Shown: positions 54,399-64,000 of the stretch, in pieces
Position numbering within the stretch: the first letter of the stretch is position 1
How the letters are laid out: the number at the start of each line of letters is the position of its first letter
DNA from: Clostridioides sp. ES-S-0054-01
GTDB taxonomy: Bacteria; Bacillota; Clostridia; Peptostreptococcales; Peptostreptococcaceae
Length of the DNA: 64,000 nt
Reading direction: 5' to 3'
Assembly: GCA_021561035.1 (NCBI GenBank)
Contig: CP067346.1
Coordinates: 3,503,001-3,567,000, forward strand
Position numbers and translations under genes: made by a program
Notes under the pieces: model-generated
The model's database searches: none
What the model was told of the DNA's origin: nothing
The model's input: only the letters and a program-made list of their open reading frames with translations

Positions 54399-55010
54399 TT
54401 AATCTACTGTTATCTCATATCCATGTTGATTGTATTGATTTACAATTTCTTCCCACAATTCTTCAACACCAGTCTTCTTTAGCGAAGAAACAGGAATTAC
54501 TTTTTCGCTACTTTCCATTTGTAATTTTTTTCTTATTATACTTATGTGTTTTTGATATTGTCCTCTAGATATTTTATCTGCCTTAGTTGCAATAACTACA
54601 CAGTTATATCCAAAATGCTTTATCCATTCATACATAAGCTTATCATCTGCTGTAGGTTCATGTCTAATATCTACAAGTAGGAATATAGAACATAATTCTT
54701 GTCTACTTTCTAGATATCTTTCCATTATACCTCCCCACTTTTCTTTTTCAGACTTAGCTATCTTTGCATATCCATAGCCTGGAAGGTCTACAAAATAAAA
54801 TTCATTATTTATTAAATAAAAATTTATAGTTCTAGTTTTTCCTGGTGTTTGACTAGTCCTAGCAAAGTTTCTTCTGTTAAGCAATGTGTTTATTATTGAT
54901 GATTTTCCAACATTTGACCTACCAGCTAGTGCTATCTCTGGAATTCCTTCTGCTGGATACTGTGATTTATTCACAGCACTCATAGTTATCTCTGAACTTC
55001 TAATTTTCAT
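54399..55010 (-). CDS. ysxC: Ribosome biogenesis GTP-binding protein YsxC/EngB
   Basis: A GTPase for assembly of the 50S subunit, 203 aa. G1 is GRSNVGKSS, preceded by EIALA. The switch region has [12 protein letters not shown]3 is DLPGYGYAK and G4 TKADK. Length is normal from the ATG at 55010; a GTG at 55022 is a weaker start. It overlaps the end of lon by 11 bp, an order (lon-ysxC) kept in many Firmicutes. It is essential in relatives. Confidence 0.95.
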   Translation of the reverse strand: MKIRSSEITMSAVNKSQYPAEGIPEIALAGRSNVGKSSIINTLLNRRNFARTSQTPGKTRTINFYLINNEFYFVDLPGYGYAKIAKSEKEKWGGIMERYLESRQELCSIFLLVDIRHEPTADDKLMYEWIKHFGYNCVVIATKADKISRGQYQKHISIIRKKLQMESSEKVIPVSSLKKTGVEELWEEIVNQYNQHGYEITVD

Positions 55011-57363
55011 TCTTTTCACCACTCTTTAATAAAGCTTGTTCTAATACTTCATCCATATGTTCTACAAGAACAAACTCCATTTTTTCTTTTACATTTTCTG
55101 GTATTTCATCTAAGTCAGCTTCACATTCTTTAGGAATTAATACTTTTGTTATACCAGCTCTATGAGCTGCTAATAATTTTTCTTTAACCCCTCCTACTGC
55201 TAACACTCTACCTCTTAAAGTTACCTCTCCTGTCATGGCTATATTTCCAGGTACAGGTCTTTTAGTAAGTGCTGAAATTACTGCAAGGGCCATAGTTATA
55301 CCAGCTGATGGTCCATCTTTTGGAACAGCACCTTCTGGAATGTGTATATGAATATCATTAGTCTTATAAAAGTCAGGGTCTATGTCAAACTTGTCCACTA
55401 TTGACCTTATATAAGAGATACCTGTCTTAGCAGATTCCTTCATAACATCTCCTAGCTTTCCAGTTAATACAATTTCACCTTTACCTTTAAGCACATTTAC
55501 TTCCACTTCAAGTGTAACTCCACCAACTGCTGTCCATGCAAGACCATTTACTAATCCTATTTGAGGATTAACTTCTGCAAGTTGATACTTAAACATGTCT
55601 TTTCCAAGATATGTCTCTAGGTCAGATTTATTTACAACAACTTCTTCAAGAGTTGGGTCTTCAACGTATTTTTTAGCAACTTTTCTACAAATCTTACCAA
55701 TAGTTCTCTCTAAGGTTCTTACACCAGCTTCTCTTGTATAATGGTTTATTATACTTCTTAAAGTTTCATCATCTATTTTTATAAAGTTTTCTTTTAAAGC
55801 GTGTTCTTTAATTTGTTTTGGAAGTAAGTATTTTTTTGCTATATTTAGTTTTTCTTCTTCTATATATCCAGATACTTCTATTACTTCCATTCTATCTAAT
55901 AACGGTCTTGGTATATTACCTAGACTATTTGCTGTTGTAACGAATAGTATTTTTGATAAATCAAAAGGTATTTCTAAGTAATGGTCTACAAAATCCTTGT
56001 TTTGCTCTGGGTCTAATACTTCTAACATAGCTGAAGCTGGGTCACCTTTATAATCCGCTGCCATCTTATCTATCTCATCAAATAAGAATACAGGATTCTT
56101 TGTTTGTGCTTCTTTTACTCCATTAATTATTCTTCCTGGAATTGAGCCTACATAAGTTCTTCTATGACCTCTTATTTCCGCTTCATCTCTAACTCCACCT
56201 AAAGATATTCTTACAAATTTTCTATTTAATGCTCTAGCTATTGATTTTACTATAGATGTCTTTCCTGTTCCTGGAGGTCCAACTAGACATATTATAGGAC
56301 CTTTAAGCGACTTAGCAAGGGTTCTTATGGCTAGGTATTCTAATATTCTTTCTTTTACTTTCTCTAATCCATAATGGTCTTCATCTAATATAGCCTTTGC
56401 CTTAGTTATATCTAATTTATCTTTTGTTTCTTTGCTCCATGGCAATGAAAATATAGTATCCAAGTAGTTTCTACTTACAGATACATCTGGAGACATTGAA
56501 GATATTTTTGAAAATTTATCTATTTCTTTTTCTATTTTTTCCTTAGTTGTCTTAGGTGCTTTTATTTTTTTAAGCTTTTCTCTATATTCATCTGCTTCAG
56601 AATTTATATCTTCTTCTTCACCTAATTCTTTCTGTATAGCTTTTAATTGTTCTCTTAGATAATATTCTTTTTGAACTTTATTCATTTGTTTTTTTACTCT
56701 TAAAGTTATTTTTTTCTCTATTTTTAATATATCTATTTCCTCTAATAATATAGAATAGATAAGTTCAAGTCTTTTCTTAATATCAAACTCTTCTAATATT
56801 TCTTGCTTTTGGCTTGATTTTAGGTATATGTTTGCAGCTATTGTATCTATAAATCTATCTACATCCTCTATATCAGCCAAAGATATTAATATTTCTGGTG
56901 ACACCCTGTTTCCAATATTTATATATTCTTCAAAGGCATCAAATACATTTCTTACAAATGCTTCAATTTCAATTTCTGTCTCACTATTTAGATTATCACT
57001 ATCAAAAACTATTTCTTCTATTACTGCTCTAAAATACCCTTCTTCTTGTTCTATTTTTTTTACTCTACCTCTTGATACCCCTTCAACTAAAACACGAACT
57101 GTATCTCCTGGTAATTTTATCATTTGTTTAACTTTACAGATTGTTCCCACATGATAAAAATCTTCTTCCCCTGGCTCGTCAACTTCTGCTTCTTTTTGAG
57201 ATGTTAAAAATATAAGCTCTTCATCCATCATAGCTTGGTCTAAAGCCTTAAGAGATATCTCTCTTCCTATATCAAAATTTAATATCATATATGGAAATAT
57301 AGCTAATCCTCTTAGAGGAATTAATGGTAATTCATGATCTATTTTAGTATAATTTTGTTCCAT
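55000..57363 (-). CDS. lon: ATP-dependent protease Lon (LonA)
   Basis: Degrades damaged and regulatory proteins in the cytoplasm; 787 aa, standard for LonA. The N-terminal LON domain ([16 protein letters not shown]), coiled-coil region, AAA+ domain with Walker A GPPGTGKT and Walker [12 protein letters not shown], and the C-terminal Ser-Lys protease domain with Ser in PKDGPSAG and Lys in [11 protein letters not shown] are all intact. The ATG at 57363 is 8 nt after GGAG and is preferred to 57369. Confidence 0.97.
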   Translation of the reverse strand: MEQNYTKIDHELPLIPLRGLAIFPYMILNFDIGREISLKALDQAMMDEELIFLTSQKEAEVDEPGEEDFYHVGTICKVKQMIKLPGDTVRVLVEGVSRGRVKKIEQEEGYFRAVIEEIVFDSDNLNSETEIEIEAFVRNVFDAFEEYINIGNRVSPEILISLADIEDVDRFIDTIAANIYLKSSQKQEILEEFDIKKRLELIYSILLEEIDILKIEKKITLRVKKQMNKVQKEYYLREQLKAIQKELGEEEDINSEADEYREKLKKIKAPKTTKEKIEKEIDKFSKISSMSPDVSVSRNYLDTIFSLPWSKETKDKLDITKAKAILDEDHYGLEKVKERILEYLAIRTLAKSLKGPIICLVGPPGTGKTSIVKSIARALNRKFVRISLGGVRDEAEIRGHRRTYVGSIPGRIINGVKEAQTKNPVFLFDEIDKMAADYKGDPASAMLEVLDPEQNKDFVDHYLEIPFDLSKILFVTTANSLGNIPRPLLDRMEVIEVSGYIEEEKLNIAKKYLLPKQIKEHALKENFIKIDDETLRSIINHYTREAGVRTLERTIGKICRKVAKKYVEDPTLEEVVVNKSDLETYLGKDMFKYQLAEVNPQIGLVNGLAWTAVGGVTLEVEVNVLKGKGEIVLTGKLGDVMKESAKTGISYIRSIVDKFDIDPDFYKTNDIHIHIPEGAVPKDGPSAGITMALAVISALTKRPVPGNIAMTGEVTLRGRVLAVGGVKEKLLAAHRAGITKVLIPKECEADLDEIPENVKEKMEFVLVEHMDEVLEQALLKSGEKNEN

Positions 57364-57534
57364 CAACATTACTCCTTTTCTAGTGTAATTATTTTGCTTT
57401 TAATATTATATATTCGAAACAGTTAATTTTCAACATTAATGATAAATTCTTAGAATATTATATTATTATTTTATTATGATATAATATTAATGTTAGTATA
57501 CTTAGATGTTATTTATCTTTTGGAGGTTTCTATT

Positions 57535-58047
57535 ATGTTGAAATTATTTTTAACCTTTTTAAAAATTGGTGCATTTACATTTGGTGGTGGATACGCTATG
57601 GTTCCCCTTATACAAGATGAACTTGTAAACAAACAAAAACTTTTAGAGCAAGAAGAATTTATTGATTATTTATCCATAGCTCAAAGTTATCCTGGAGTAC
57701 TGGCAGTTAATATCTCTGTATTATTAGGATATAAACTTTATGGTATACCAGGCGTTCTTATATGTACCTTAGGCTCTGCTTTACCATCATTTTGTATAGT
57801 CTTAGTACTGTCATATTTGTATTTTAAAAATTCCTCGTCTAAAATTTTAGATGGATTTTTTAAAGGAGTTGCACCTGTTGTAATAGCTCTTATATTGTAT
57901 TCTTTTACGAGCATGTTTAAGAAACTGCCAAAGTCCAAAACTAACATACTACTATTAATTATAGCAGTTTTATCTGTTGGTGTATTCAATATAAGCCCTA
58001 TTTATTTAATAATTGGAGGAGGTGTATACAGTCTATGTCAGAAATAA
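57535..58047 (+). CDS. Chromate transporter family protein, first half
   Basis: 170 aa, one CHR domain with about five transmembrane helices. FLKIGAFTFGGGYAMVPLIQDELV is the family signature (FGGGYAMVP) followed by LSIAQSYPGVLAVNISVLLGYKLYG. GGAGG lies 8 nt before the ATG at 57535. Short CHR proteins come in adjacent pairs that form one antiparallel transporter. The family is named for chromate export, but in anaerobes the natural anion is uncertain. The plus-strand pair lies within the minus-strand tig-clp-lon block. Confidence 0.88.
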   Translation: MLKLFLTFLKIGAFTFGGGYAMVPLIQDELVNKQKLLEQEEFIDYLSIAQSYPGVLAVNISVLLGYKLYGIPGVLICTLGSALPSFCIVLVLSYLYFKNSSSKILDGFFKGVAPVVIALILYSFTSMFKKLPKSKTNILLLIIAVLSVGVFNISPIYLIIGGGVYSLCQK

Positions 58048-58562
58048 CACTACTCTTCTTAATATTTCTTAAAATAGGAGCATTTAGTTTTGGTGGTGGA
58101 TATGCTATGCTGCCATTTATTCAACAAGAGTTTATATCTAAACACCACCTTATAACTAATCAAGAGTTTTTGGATTTACTTGCTATATCACAATCTACAC
58201 CTGGTCCTGTAGCAATAAATAGTGCTACATTCGTAGGATTTAAGACTGCAGGTTTCTTTGGTTCTCTGGCTGCAACTATTGGTGTCACGATTTTTGCGTT
58301 AATAGGTCTAACTATTATATCAAAGTTATTTTCTAAATTTAAAAACAATAAAAAAGTAGAAAACTTATTGATAGTTCTTAGACCAATTACTTTAGGATTC
58401 ATACTATCAGCAGCTTTTTCATCTGCTAAAGAAGTTAATTGGGATTTATATGGAATAATTGCATTTATAGCGTCATTTTATCTTTTATATAAAGGAAAAA
58501 TTGGCTCTATTGCAATTGTATTCGTCTTTGGTGTTCTAGGTATATTACTCACATTTTTATAA
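58035..58562 (+). CDS. Chromate transporter family protein, second half
   Basis: 175 aa, one CHR domain starting FLKIGAFSFGGGYAMLPFIQQEFI, with LLAISQSTPGPVAINSATFVGFKTAGF as the conserved PGP segment. It overlaps the first gene by 13 bp and has its own GGAGGTG site within that gene, so the two are translationally coupled partners. It ends at a bidirectional terminator facing clpX. Confidence 0.88.
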   Translation: MSEITLLFLIFLKIGAFSFGGGYAMLPFIQQEFISKHHLITNQEFLDLLAISQSTPGPVAINSATFVGFKTAGFFGSLAATIGVTIFALIGLTIISKLFSKFKNNKKVENLLIVLRPITLGFILSAAFSSAKEVNWDLYGIIAFIASFYLLYKGKIGSIAIVFVFGVLGILLTFL

Positions 58563-58601
58563 TGCCGAGATTTAGTTTTATATTTAGTATATTAAAATAA
58601 A

Positions 58602-58626
58602 AAAAGGAGCTTTTAAAGCTCCTTTT
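58602..58626. terminator. Bidirectional terminator between the chromate-transporter pair and clpX
   Basis: AAAAGGAGCTTT and AAAGCTCCTTTT form a 12-bp stem, with A runs upstream and T runs downstream on both strands. Confidence 0.9.
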
Positions 58627-58633
58627 CATCATC

Positions 58634-59884
58634 TTATGCACTTTCCTCTTGATCCTTAAGTACTATGATAGGATTTACTGAGTCTTCGTTCACAGATTTC
58701 TCTGTTACTATAACCTTCTTTATATTATCTCTAGATGGTACCTCAAACATAGTTTCCATCATTACACTTTCAACTATGCTTCTAAGCCCTCTAGCTCCTG
58801 TATTTCTTTCTATAGCCTTTTTAGCTATTGCACGAAGAGCATCTTCTTCAAATTCTAGCTCAACATCATCTAACTCTAATAATTTTTTATATTGTTTTAC
58901 TAGAGCATTTTTAGGTTCCTGTAATATCTGCATTAATGCATCTTCATCCAGTAGTTCTAAAGTAGCTAAAACTGGTATTCTTCCTATAAATTCAGGTATT
59001 ATACCATACTTTAATAAATCCTCTGGAAGTACTTTTTCATATAATTTTCCTAAATCTAATTCTTTTTTACTTTCTATTTTAGCTCCAAAACCTAGTGTTT
59101 TATCTCCACCACGTTTTTGAATTATCTTCTCTAATCCATCAAAAGCTCCACCTAATATAAACAATACATTAGTAGTGTCTATCTTCAAGAATTCTTGATG
59201 AGGATGTTTTCTTCCTCCTTGTGGTGGAACATTTGCAACAGTACCTTCTAATATTTTTAGAAGAGCTTGTTGAACACCTTCACCACTAACATCTCTAGTT
59301 ATAGATGGGTTTTCAGATTTTCTTGCAATTTTATCTATCTCATCTATATATATTATACCTCTTTCAGCTTTTTCTATATCAAAATCAGCAGCTTGAATAA
59401 GTTTTAAAAGTATATTTTCAACGTCTTCTCCAACATATCCAGCTTCAGTTAATGATGTAGCATCTGCCATTGCAAAAGGTACATTTAGAGTTCTTGCTAG
59501 AGTTTGAGCAAGTAATGTCTTTCCAGAACCTGTAGGCCCTAATAAAAGTATATTGCTCTTTTGAATTTCTATATCCTTACTACTAGATTTTTTACTGTAT
59601 ATTCTCTTGTAATGATTATAAACTGCAACTGATAAAGCTTTTTTAGCTTTTTCTTGACCTATTACATAATCATTTAGAATCTCCATCATTTCCTTTGGTT
59701 TTGGTAAAGATGTAGTATCTTCATCTATAGTATCTTCTATTTCTTCTTGAATAATTTCGTCACAAAGTTCAACACACTCGTCGCAAATGTATACATTTGG
59801 ACCTGCAATTAATCTTCTTACTTGATCTTGATTTTTACCGCAGAATGAACACTTTAATTGTCGTTTTTCTTCATATTTAGACAT
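58634..59884 (-). CDS. clpX: ATP-dependent Clp protease ATP-binding subunit ClpX
   Basis: The AAA+ unfoldase that feeds ClpP; 416 aa. The N-terminal zinc domain has CSFCGKNQ and CDEC. Walker A is GPTGSGKT, Walker B IIYIDEID, the pore loop GYVGED and the ClpP-binding IGF-like loop appears as LGFGA. It lies 18 bp after clpP and is cotranscribed. Everything expected is present. Confidence 0.97.
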   Translation of the reverse strand: MSKYEEKRQLKCSFCGKNQDQVRRLIAGPNVYICDECVELCDEIIQEEIEDTIDEDTTSLPKPKEMMEILNDYVIGQEKAKKALSVAVYNHYKRIYSKKSSSKDIEIQKSNILLLGPTGSGKTLLAQTLARTLNVPFAMADATSLTEAGYVGEDVENILLKLIQAADFDIEKAERGIIYIDEIDKIARKSENPSITRDVSGEGVQQALLKILEGTVANVPPQGGRKHPHQEFLKIDTTNVLFILGGAFDGLEKIIQKRGGDKTLGFGAKIESKKELDLGKLYEKVLPEDLLKYGIIPEFIGRIPVLATLELLDEDALMQILQEPKNALVKQYKKLLELDDVELEFEEDALRAIAKKAIERNTGARGLRSIVESVMMETMFEVPSRDNIKKVIVTEKSVNEDSVNPIIVLKDQEESA

Positions 59885-59902
59885 ATTAACACCTCTCTCT
59901 AT

Positions 59903-60487
59903 CTACGGTCTCTTTGTAAATACTTCATCTATTAAACCATATTCTTTGGCTTCTAATGCACTCATGAAGTTATCACGTTCAGTATCCATTTTAATTTTCT
60001 CTAATGGCTGACCAGTTCTTTCAGATAATATCTCATTTAGAGTTTCTTTTGTTTTTAAAATTCTCTTTGCATGAATTTCTATATCTGTTGCTTGACCTTG
60101 AGCTCCACCTAATGGTTGATGTATCATTATTTCACTATTTGGTAGCGCTAGTCTTTTCCCTTTTGCTCCTGCTGCCAACAAAAACGCTCCCATAGAAGCA
60201 GCCATACCTATACATATAGTACTTACATCTGGTTTGATGTATTGCATAGTATCATATATAGCCATTCCAGAAGTTATACTTCCTCCTGGAGAATTTATAT
60301 ATAAATGTATATCTTTGTCTGGGTCTTCAGCTTCTAAAAATAATAGCTGTGCTACTATAAGCCCTGCTGTGGCATCGTTAACTTGATCTCCTAAGAAGAT
60401 TATTCTGTCTTTTAATAGTCTAGAAAAAATATCATAAGATCTTTCTCCTCTTCCTGTTTGTTCAACAACTACAGGTACTAATGCCAT
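59903..60487 (-). CDS. clpP: ATP-dependent Clp protease proteolytic subunit ClpP
   Basis: A 14-mer serine protease; 194 aa. The triad is Ser98 in GMAASMGAF, His123 in MIHQPLGGA and Asp172 in [18 protein letters not shown] and the N-terminal [22 protein letters not shown] axial region are typical. GGGGG precedes the ATG. A 17-bp perfect hairpin lies 25 bp upstream of the start. It forms an operon with clpX, after tig. Confidence 0.98.
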   Translation of the reverse strand: MALVPVVVEQTGRGERSYDIFSRLLKDRIIFLGDQVNDATAGLIVAQLLFLEAEDPDKDIHLYINSPGGSITSGMAIYDTMQYIKPDVSTICIGMAASMGAFLLAAGAKGKRLALPNSEIMIHQPLGGAQGQATDIEIHAKRILKTKETLNEILSERTGQPLEKIKMDTERDNFMSALEAKEYGLIDEVFTKRP

Positions 60488-60511
60488 GGTTTTATACCCC
60501 CTTCATTCTAT

Positions 60512-60550
60512 ATAATTTACAGTAGCTTTTTCTAAGCTACTGTAAATTAT
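60512..60550. repeat. Perfect 17-bp hairpin in the tig-clpP spacer
   Basis: ATAATTTACAGTAGCTT and its exact complement with a 5-nt loop. On the minus strand no T run follows, so it is a weak terminator at best. It may instead act as an RNA structure or processing site before clpP. Confidence 0.7.
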
Positions 60551-60636
60551 TATACGCATTTAACTAAATTATATTTGCACATCATTATATACTAAACATT
60601 TCATAACGTCAACTATGTTAGTTAGCGTTTCTTTTA

Positions 60637-61923
60637 TTAAGCTATTGTTGCATTCTCAACTAATAAATCTATTGTTTTTCTTATCTTTATTTGTCCTTTT
60701 ATGTCTTCCTTATCAGCATCTCTTAAAGAAGCTTCTATTTTTTCTATTTCCATATTGTAAGCAGAAGCCATTTTCTCTAACTCAGATTTAAATTCTTCTT
60801 CTGTTGCTTCAATTCCTTCAGCTTTAGTTATTGCTTCCAATACTAGAGAAGATTTAACTAATTTTTTAGCATCTTCTTTTCTCTCTTCTCTTAATTCTTC
60901 CATAGTTCTACCAGTCATCTCCAATAATTGTTGTAATCCAAATCCTTGATATTGTAATTGATAGTTAAGTTCGTTTAACATATTATCTATTTGATGTTGA
61001 ACCATAACTTCTGGTATTTCTATTTCTGTATTTTCAGCAACTTTTTCTACTACTGAATTTCTAGTCTCTGCATCTGCTTTATTTTTAGCTTCTTCTTCTA
61101 ACTTAGCTCTTACATCTGCTCTTAATTCATCTAAAGTATCAAATTCGCTAGTATCTTTAGCAAATTCATCATCTAATGTAGATAATTCTTTTACTTTTAC
61201 ATCGTTTATTTTCACATTAAATACAACTGGTTTTCCAGCTAAATCTTGTGAGTGATACTCTTCTGGGAAAGTAACATTAACTTCTACTTCTTCACCAGCT
61301 TTTTTACCTACTAATTGTTCTTCAAATCCTGGTATAAATGTGTTTGAACCTATAACTAAGTTATAATTTTCACCTTTACCACCTTCAAAAGCTACACCAT
61401 TCTCAAATCCTTCAAAGTCTATTATAGCTGTGTCTCCATCTTCTAAAGCTTTATCTTCTACACTTACTAATCTAGCATTTTTTTCAACCATTTCTTGTAG
61501 TTTAGCTTCAACATCTTCGTCACTTACAGTATTCTCCACCTTAGCTATTTCTATACCCTTGTAGTTTCCTAATTCAAACTCTGGCTTAACTTCTACATTA
61601 AGAACCATAACTAATCCATTATCTTTGCTTATTTCTTCTATATCTAAATCTGGATTGTCTATTGGGTCTATATCTAATTCCTTGATAGCTTCTGGATAAA
61701 CTTCTGGGAATAATATTTCTATAGCATCATTATAGAATATGCCTTTTCCGTATTGAGTCTCTATAACAATTCTTGGAGCTTTACCTTTTCTAAATCCAGG
61801 TATATTGTATTTATTTCTGCTTTTATTATAAGCCTTATTTACTGCTGCTTCAAATTTATTGTTATCTACTGTTATTTTTAAAGTAACTTTATTACCCTCT
61901 TTTTTAATTAGTTCTGCTTTCAT
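60637..61923 (-). CDS. tig: Trigger factor
   Basis: A ribosome-bound chaperone and peptidyl-prolyl isomerase; 428 aa from the ATG at 61923, which follows GGAGG (the longer frame is not supported). The ribosome-binding loop is PGFRKGKAPR at about 42-51. The FKBP-type domain (about 150-240) has DGDTAIIDFEGFENGVAFEGG and VNVTFPEEYHSQDLAGK. The C-terminal helical chaperone arm fills the rest. It is the first gene of the tig-clpP-clpX unit. Confidence 0.97.
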   Translation of the reverse strand: MKAELIKKEGNKVTLKITVDNNKFEAAVNKAYNKSRNKYNIPGFRKGKAPRIVIETQYGKGIFYNDAIEILFPEVYPEAIKELDIDPIDNPDLDIEEISKDNGLVMVLNVEVKPEFELGNYKGIEIAKVENTVSDEDVEAKLQEMVEKNARLVSVEDKALEDGDTAIIDFEGFENGVAFEGGKGENYNLVIGSNTFIPGFEEQLVGKKAGEEVEVNVTFPEEYHSQDLAGKPVVFNVKINDVKVKELSTLDDEFAKDTSEFDTLDELRADVRAKLEEEAKNKADAETRNSVVEKVAENTEIEIPEVMVQHQIDNMLNELNYQLQYQGFGLQQLLEMTGRTMEELREERKEDAKKLVKSSLVLEAITKAEGIEATEEEFKSELEKMASAYNMEIEKIEASLRDADKEDIKGQIKIRKTIDLLVENATIA

Positions 61924-62116
61924 CCTTCTAATCCTCCTAGTGATATTTATGTAATACCCGATAATGGTATCATAATTCATTCTATTTATAATTCAACCAC
62001 TTAATTATATCACATAAGTTTTTTTATTTACAAGTGTTCCATTAATATCGTTGTACTTATTTGATAAAATTTAATTTTTTGAGCGTTTTTTGCCATTTTT
62101 TTGGATAAATACACCT

Positions 62117-62587
62117 TTATATGCGTATTTCTTCAATATTTATCTCATCTTCTTCTATATCCATAATGACAAAACTTTTATACGATACTCCTCTTGGAAG
62201 TGAAATACTTCCAGGATTTATGTAAAGTACACTATCTTTAATTTCTCTAAACGGAGTATGGGTATGACCAAATATAACTATATCAGCTCCAACTTCAGTT
62301 GCCTTCTTTTCTAACATATGTGTACCATATTTTACACCATACTTATCTCCATGGCATAAAAATATAGTTTTATTTGCTACTTCAAAGATAACTTCTTCCT
62401 CAACAGCATCAAAATCGCAATTACCTTTAACTGCAATAATTCCTACATTAGTCATACTATGAATATATCTTGAGTCTGTAAAGTTGTCACCCGCATGAAT
62501 TATTAGGTCACATTCTTTCAAATATGGTATTGTTTTTTCCATATTTTTAGTCATCATATGTGTATCACTCACTATGCCTATTTTCAT
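62117..62587 (-). CDS. YfcE/MJ0936-family metallophosphodiesterase
   Basis: 156 aa. The calcineurin-like metal site is intact: GIVSDTHMM (Asp7 and His9), IHAGDNF, VKGNCD (Asn and Asp), LCHGDKYG and the final GHTHTP. GSISLPRG follows. Family members hydrolyse phosphodiesters in vitro; the physiological substrate is unknown. The start codon overlaps the rph stop (TAATG), so the two are translationally coupled. Confidence 0.93.
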   Translation of the reverse strand: MKIGIVSDTHMMTKNMEKTIPYLKECDLIIHAGDNFTDSRYIHSMTNVGIIAVKGNCDFDAVEEEVIFEVANKTIFLCHGDKYGVKYGTHMLEKKATEVGADIVIFGHTHTPFREIKDSVLYINPGSISLPRGVSYKSFVIMDIEEDEINIEEIRI

Positions 62588-63936
62588 TACTTCACTACCC
62601 TTTTTATAAACTCTTGTTTCATAAGTTTTAGTGCATTTGCTCTATGACTGATTGAATTTTTTATAACACTAGGTATTTCTCCAAAAGTCTTATCATATCC
62701 TTTTACTATAAATAAACTATCATATCCAAAGCCATTTTTACCCTTTTCTTCAAAGCCTATCTTTCCTTCACAGATTCCTCTTACTACAAATTCTTTTCCA
62801 TCTGGAAAAACCACTGCTATTGCAGAGACAAATCTTGCATTTCTTTTACTCATTGGTATATTTTGCATAGCTTTTAATAGCTTTTTTCTATTTTCTTCAT
62901 CTGTTGCATGTTCTCCTGCATATCTAGCTGAATAAACACCAGGTTTTTTGCCTAAAGCATCTACTTCTAATCCAGAATCATCTGATATAGCTATAAGTTT
63001 AGTCTTTTTGGCTATTGTTCTAGCTTTTATCAATGCATTATGTTCAAATGTTTTTCCATCCTCTACTATTTCTATCCCTGCTAAGTCAACATCTTTTAAA
63101 GAATATACTTTATATTCAAAGTCTTTTAAAATTTCGCCTATTTCTTCTAGTTTATGAGCATTATTAGTAGCAATCACTACTTCATTGCCATAATCCATAC
63201 CTAATATCTCATCTGCTATTTCACCTAAAACTTCTCTTTGAAGCCTTATTAATTCTTTATTCCCTTTTTCTCCTAACTCTAACAATAAATTTAAATCTTT
63301 TCTCGAAAAAGGTTTCTCTTCTCCAGTCCCCTGTACTTCTACAAACTCACACTTATCAGTCATTATTATATTCATATCTACTTGTGCTTTAGAATCTTCT
63401 TCATAACATAAATCTAGCATGTGTATTTCATTTACTATACCAACACTAATTGCAGATACAAAATTTGTTATTGGCATTTCTTTTATTGTCTTTGCTTTAT
63501 ATAATTTATATATTGCTTCTGCAACTGCTACAAACGCCCCTGTTATAGATGCAGTTCTAGTTCCACCATCTGCTTGAATCACATCACAATCTACCCAAAT
63601 AGTTCTTTCTCCTAACTTATTTAAGTCTACAACAGACCTTATCGCTCTTCCTATTAATCTTTGTATTTCTTGTGTTCTTCCGTCAATTTTTCCCCTAGAT
63701 GCATCTCTTATCTTTCTTTGTTGTGTTGCTCTTGGCAGCATAGAATATTCAGCATTTATCCATCCAGTACCACTATTTCTTAAAAAAGGAGGAACTTTAT
63801 CTTCTACTGAGGCAGTACATATAACCTTTGTCTCTCCCATTTCTATAAGAACAGAACCTTCTGCGTACTTTGTGTAATCTCTAGTTATCTTTACAGGTCT
63901 TATCTGTTCGTTACTTCTATCATAACTTCTGGTCAT
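62587..63936 (-). CDS. rph: Fused ribonuclease PH / XTP-dITP pyrophosphatase
   Basis: 449 aa, two enzymes in one. Residues 1-about 245 are RNase PH, which trims tRNA 3' ends with phosphate: [51 protein letters not shown] and [20 protein letters not shown]. Residues about 250-449 are RdgB/HAM1, which removes non-canonical purine triphosphates: [43 protein letters not shown] and [15 protein letters not shown]. Both parts look complete. In many bacteria the two are adjacent genes; here they form one frame. Continuity over the junction is clear in the sequence. Confidence 0.95.
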   Translation of the reverse strand: MTRSYDRSNEQIRPVKITRDYTKYAEGSVLIEMGETKVICTASVEDKVPPFLRNSGTGWINAEYSMLPRATQQRKIRDASRGKIDGRTQEIQRLIGRAIRSVVDLNKLGERTIWVDCDVIQADGGTRTASITGAFVAVAEAIYKLYKAKTIKEMPITNFVSAISVGIVNEIHMLDLCYEEDSKAQVDMNIIMTDKCEFVEVQGTGEEKPFSRKDLNLLLELGEKGNKELIRLQREVLGEIADEILGMDYGNEVVIATNNAHKLEEIGEILKDFEYKVYSLKDVDLAGIEIVEDGKTFEHNALIKARTIAKKTKLIAISDDSGLEVDALGKKPGVYSARYAGEHATDEENRKKLLKAMQNIPMSKRNARFVSAIAVVFPDGKEFVVRGICEGKIGFEEKGKNGFGYDSLFIVKGYDKTFGEIPSVIKNSISHRANALKLMKQEFIKRVVK

Positions 63937-64000
63937 TTTTCATATCCTTTCTTATATTTTTTATATTTTATAAAGTCATTTTTATAATTTTTAATTTTGT

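Noticed and set aside
1-64000. CRISPR arrays, prophage genes, rRNA or tRNA genes
   Set aside because: No regularly spaced repeats, phage structural genes or RNA-gene signatures were seen. The only mobile element found is the IS3-family copy.

Overview
The window looks like a chromosomal segment of a low-GC, anaerobic, spore-forming Firmicute, and most likely Clostridioides difficile. The reasons are a very AT-rich composition, strong GGAGG-type ribosome binding sites, a T-box leader on valS, a Spo0E-like gene and, most telling, a 4-hydroxyproline dehydratase whose catalytic Cys434 and Gly765 fall exactly where they do in the characterised C. difficile enzyme. This is recognition from memory, not a database search. 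Nearly all genes lie on the minus strand.

Layout, left to right. 1-5.2 kb: a partial beta-propeller gene, a TSCPD protein, folC, a divergent subtilisin-like protease, a gene-poor 1 kb stretch and an orphan LytTR response regulator. 5.6-12.3 kb: valS with its T-box leader, a polysaccharide deacetylase, a [FeFe]-hydrogenase-like protein and an aromatic acid exporter-type membrane protein. 12.4-19.3 kb: a phosphate region with pstC-pstA-pstB-phoU and a separately transcribed pstS. Between them sit an OmpR-family regulator with Glu in place of the phosphoacceptor Asp, a decayed two-component remnant, and a c-di-GMP-II riboswitch with its own promoter and terminator but no gene after it. 19.5-25.4 kb: pepF, an MgtC-type protein, a Spo0E-like protein, a HepI-type membrane protein and Fur-regulated feoAB. 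25.4-26.7 kb: a complete IS3-family (IS150-like) element inserted in the loop of the terminator shared by feoB and the next operon. 26.7-33.3 kb: a mannose-class PTS with a SIS-domain sugar-phosphate protein and its LevR-type sigma-54 activator. The sigma-54 promoter lies inside the activator gene's terminator hairpin.

33.8-38.2 kb: proC, hypD and hypE, which turn trans-4-hydroxyproline into proline and so feed Stickland metabolism. 38.6-46.7 kb: an HtrA-like protease, pgi, a Na/Pi cotransporter, an FAD oxidoreductase, two small unknown proteins and a SEC-C protein. 46.9-52.6 kb: a compact type IV pilus operon (a DUF881 protein, PilB, PilC, one pilin, PilM, PilN, PilO) without PilT or a prepilin peptidase. 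52.9-64 kb: a twin P-loop ATPase and a proteostasis block (tig, clpP, clpX, lon, ysxC) interrupted by a plus-strand chromate-transporter pair. It ends with a phosphodiesterase and a fused RNase PH/XTP pyrophosphatase.

The main themes are phosphate supply (pst genes and the Na/Pi transporter, all with 11-bp-spaced TTAAC-type repeats upstream), hydroxyproline fermentation, and RNA-level or promoter-level control (T-box, c-di-GMP-II riboswitch, Fur site, sigma-54 promoter). No rRNA, tRNA, CRISPR array or prophage was seen.
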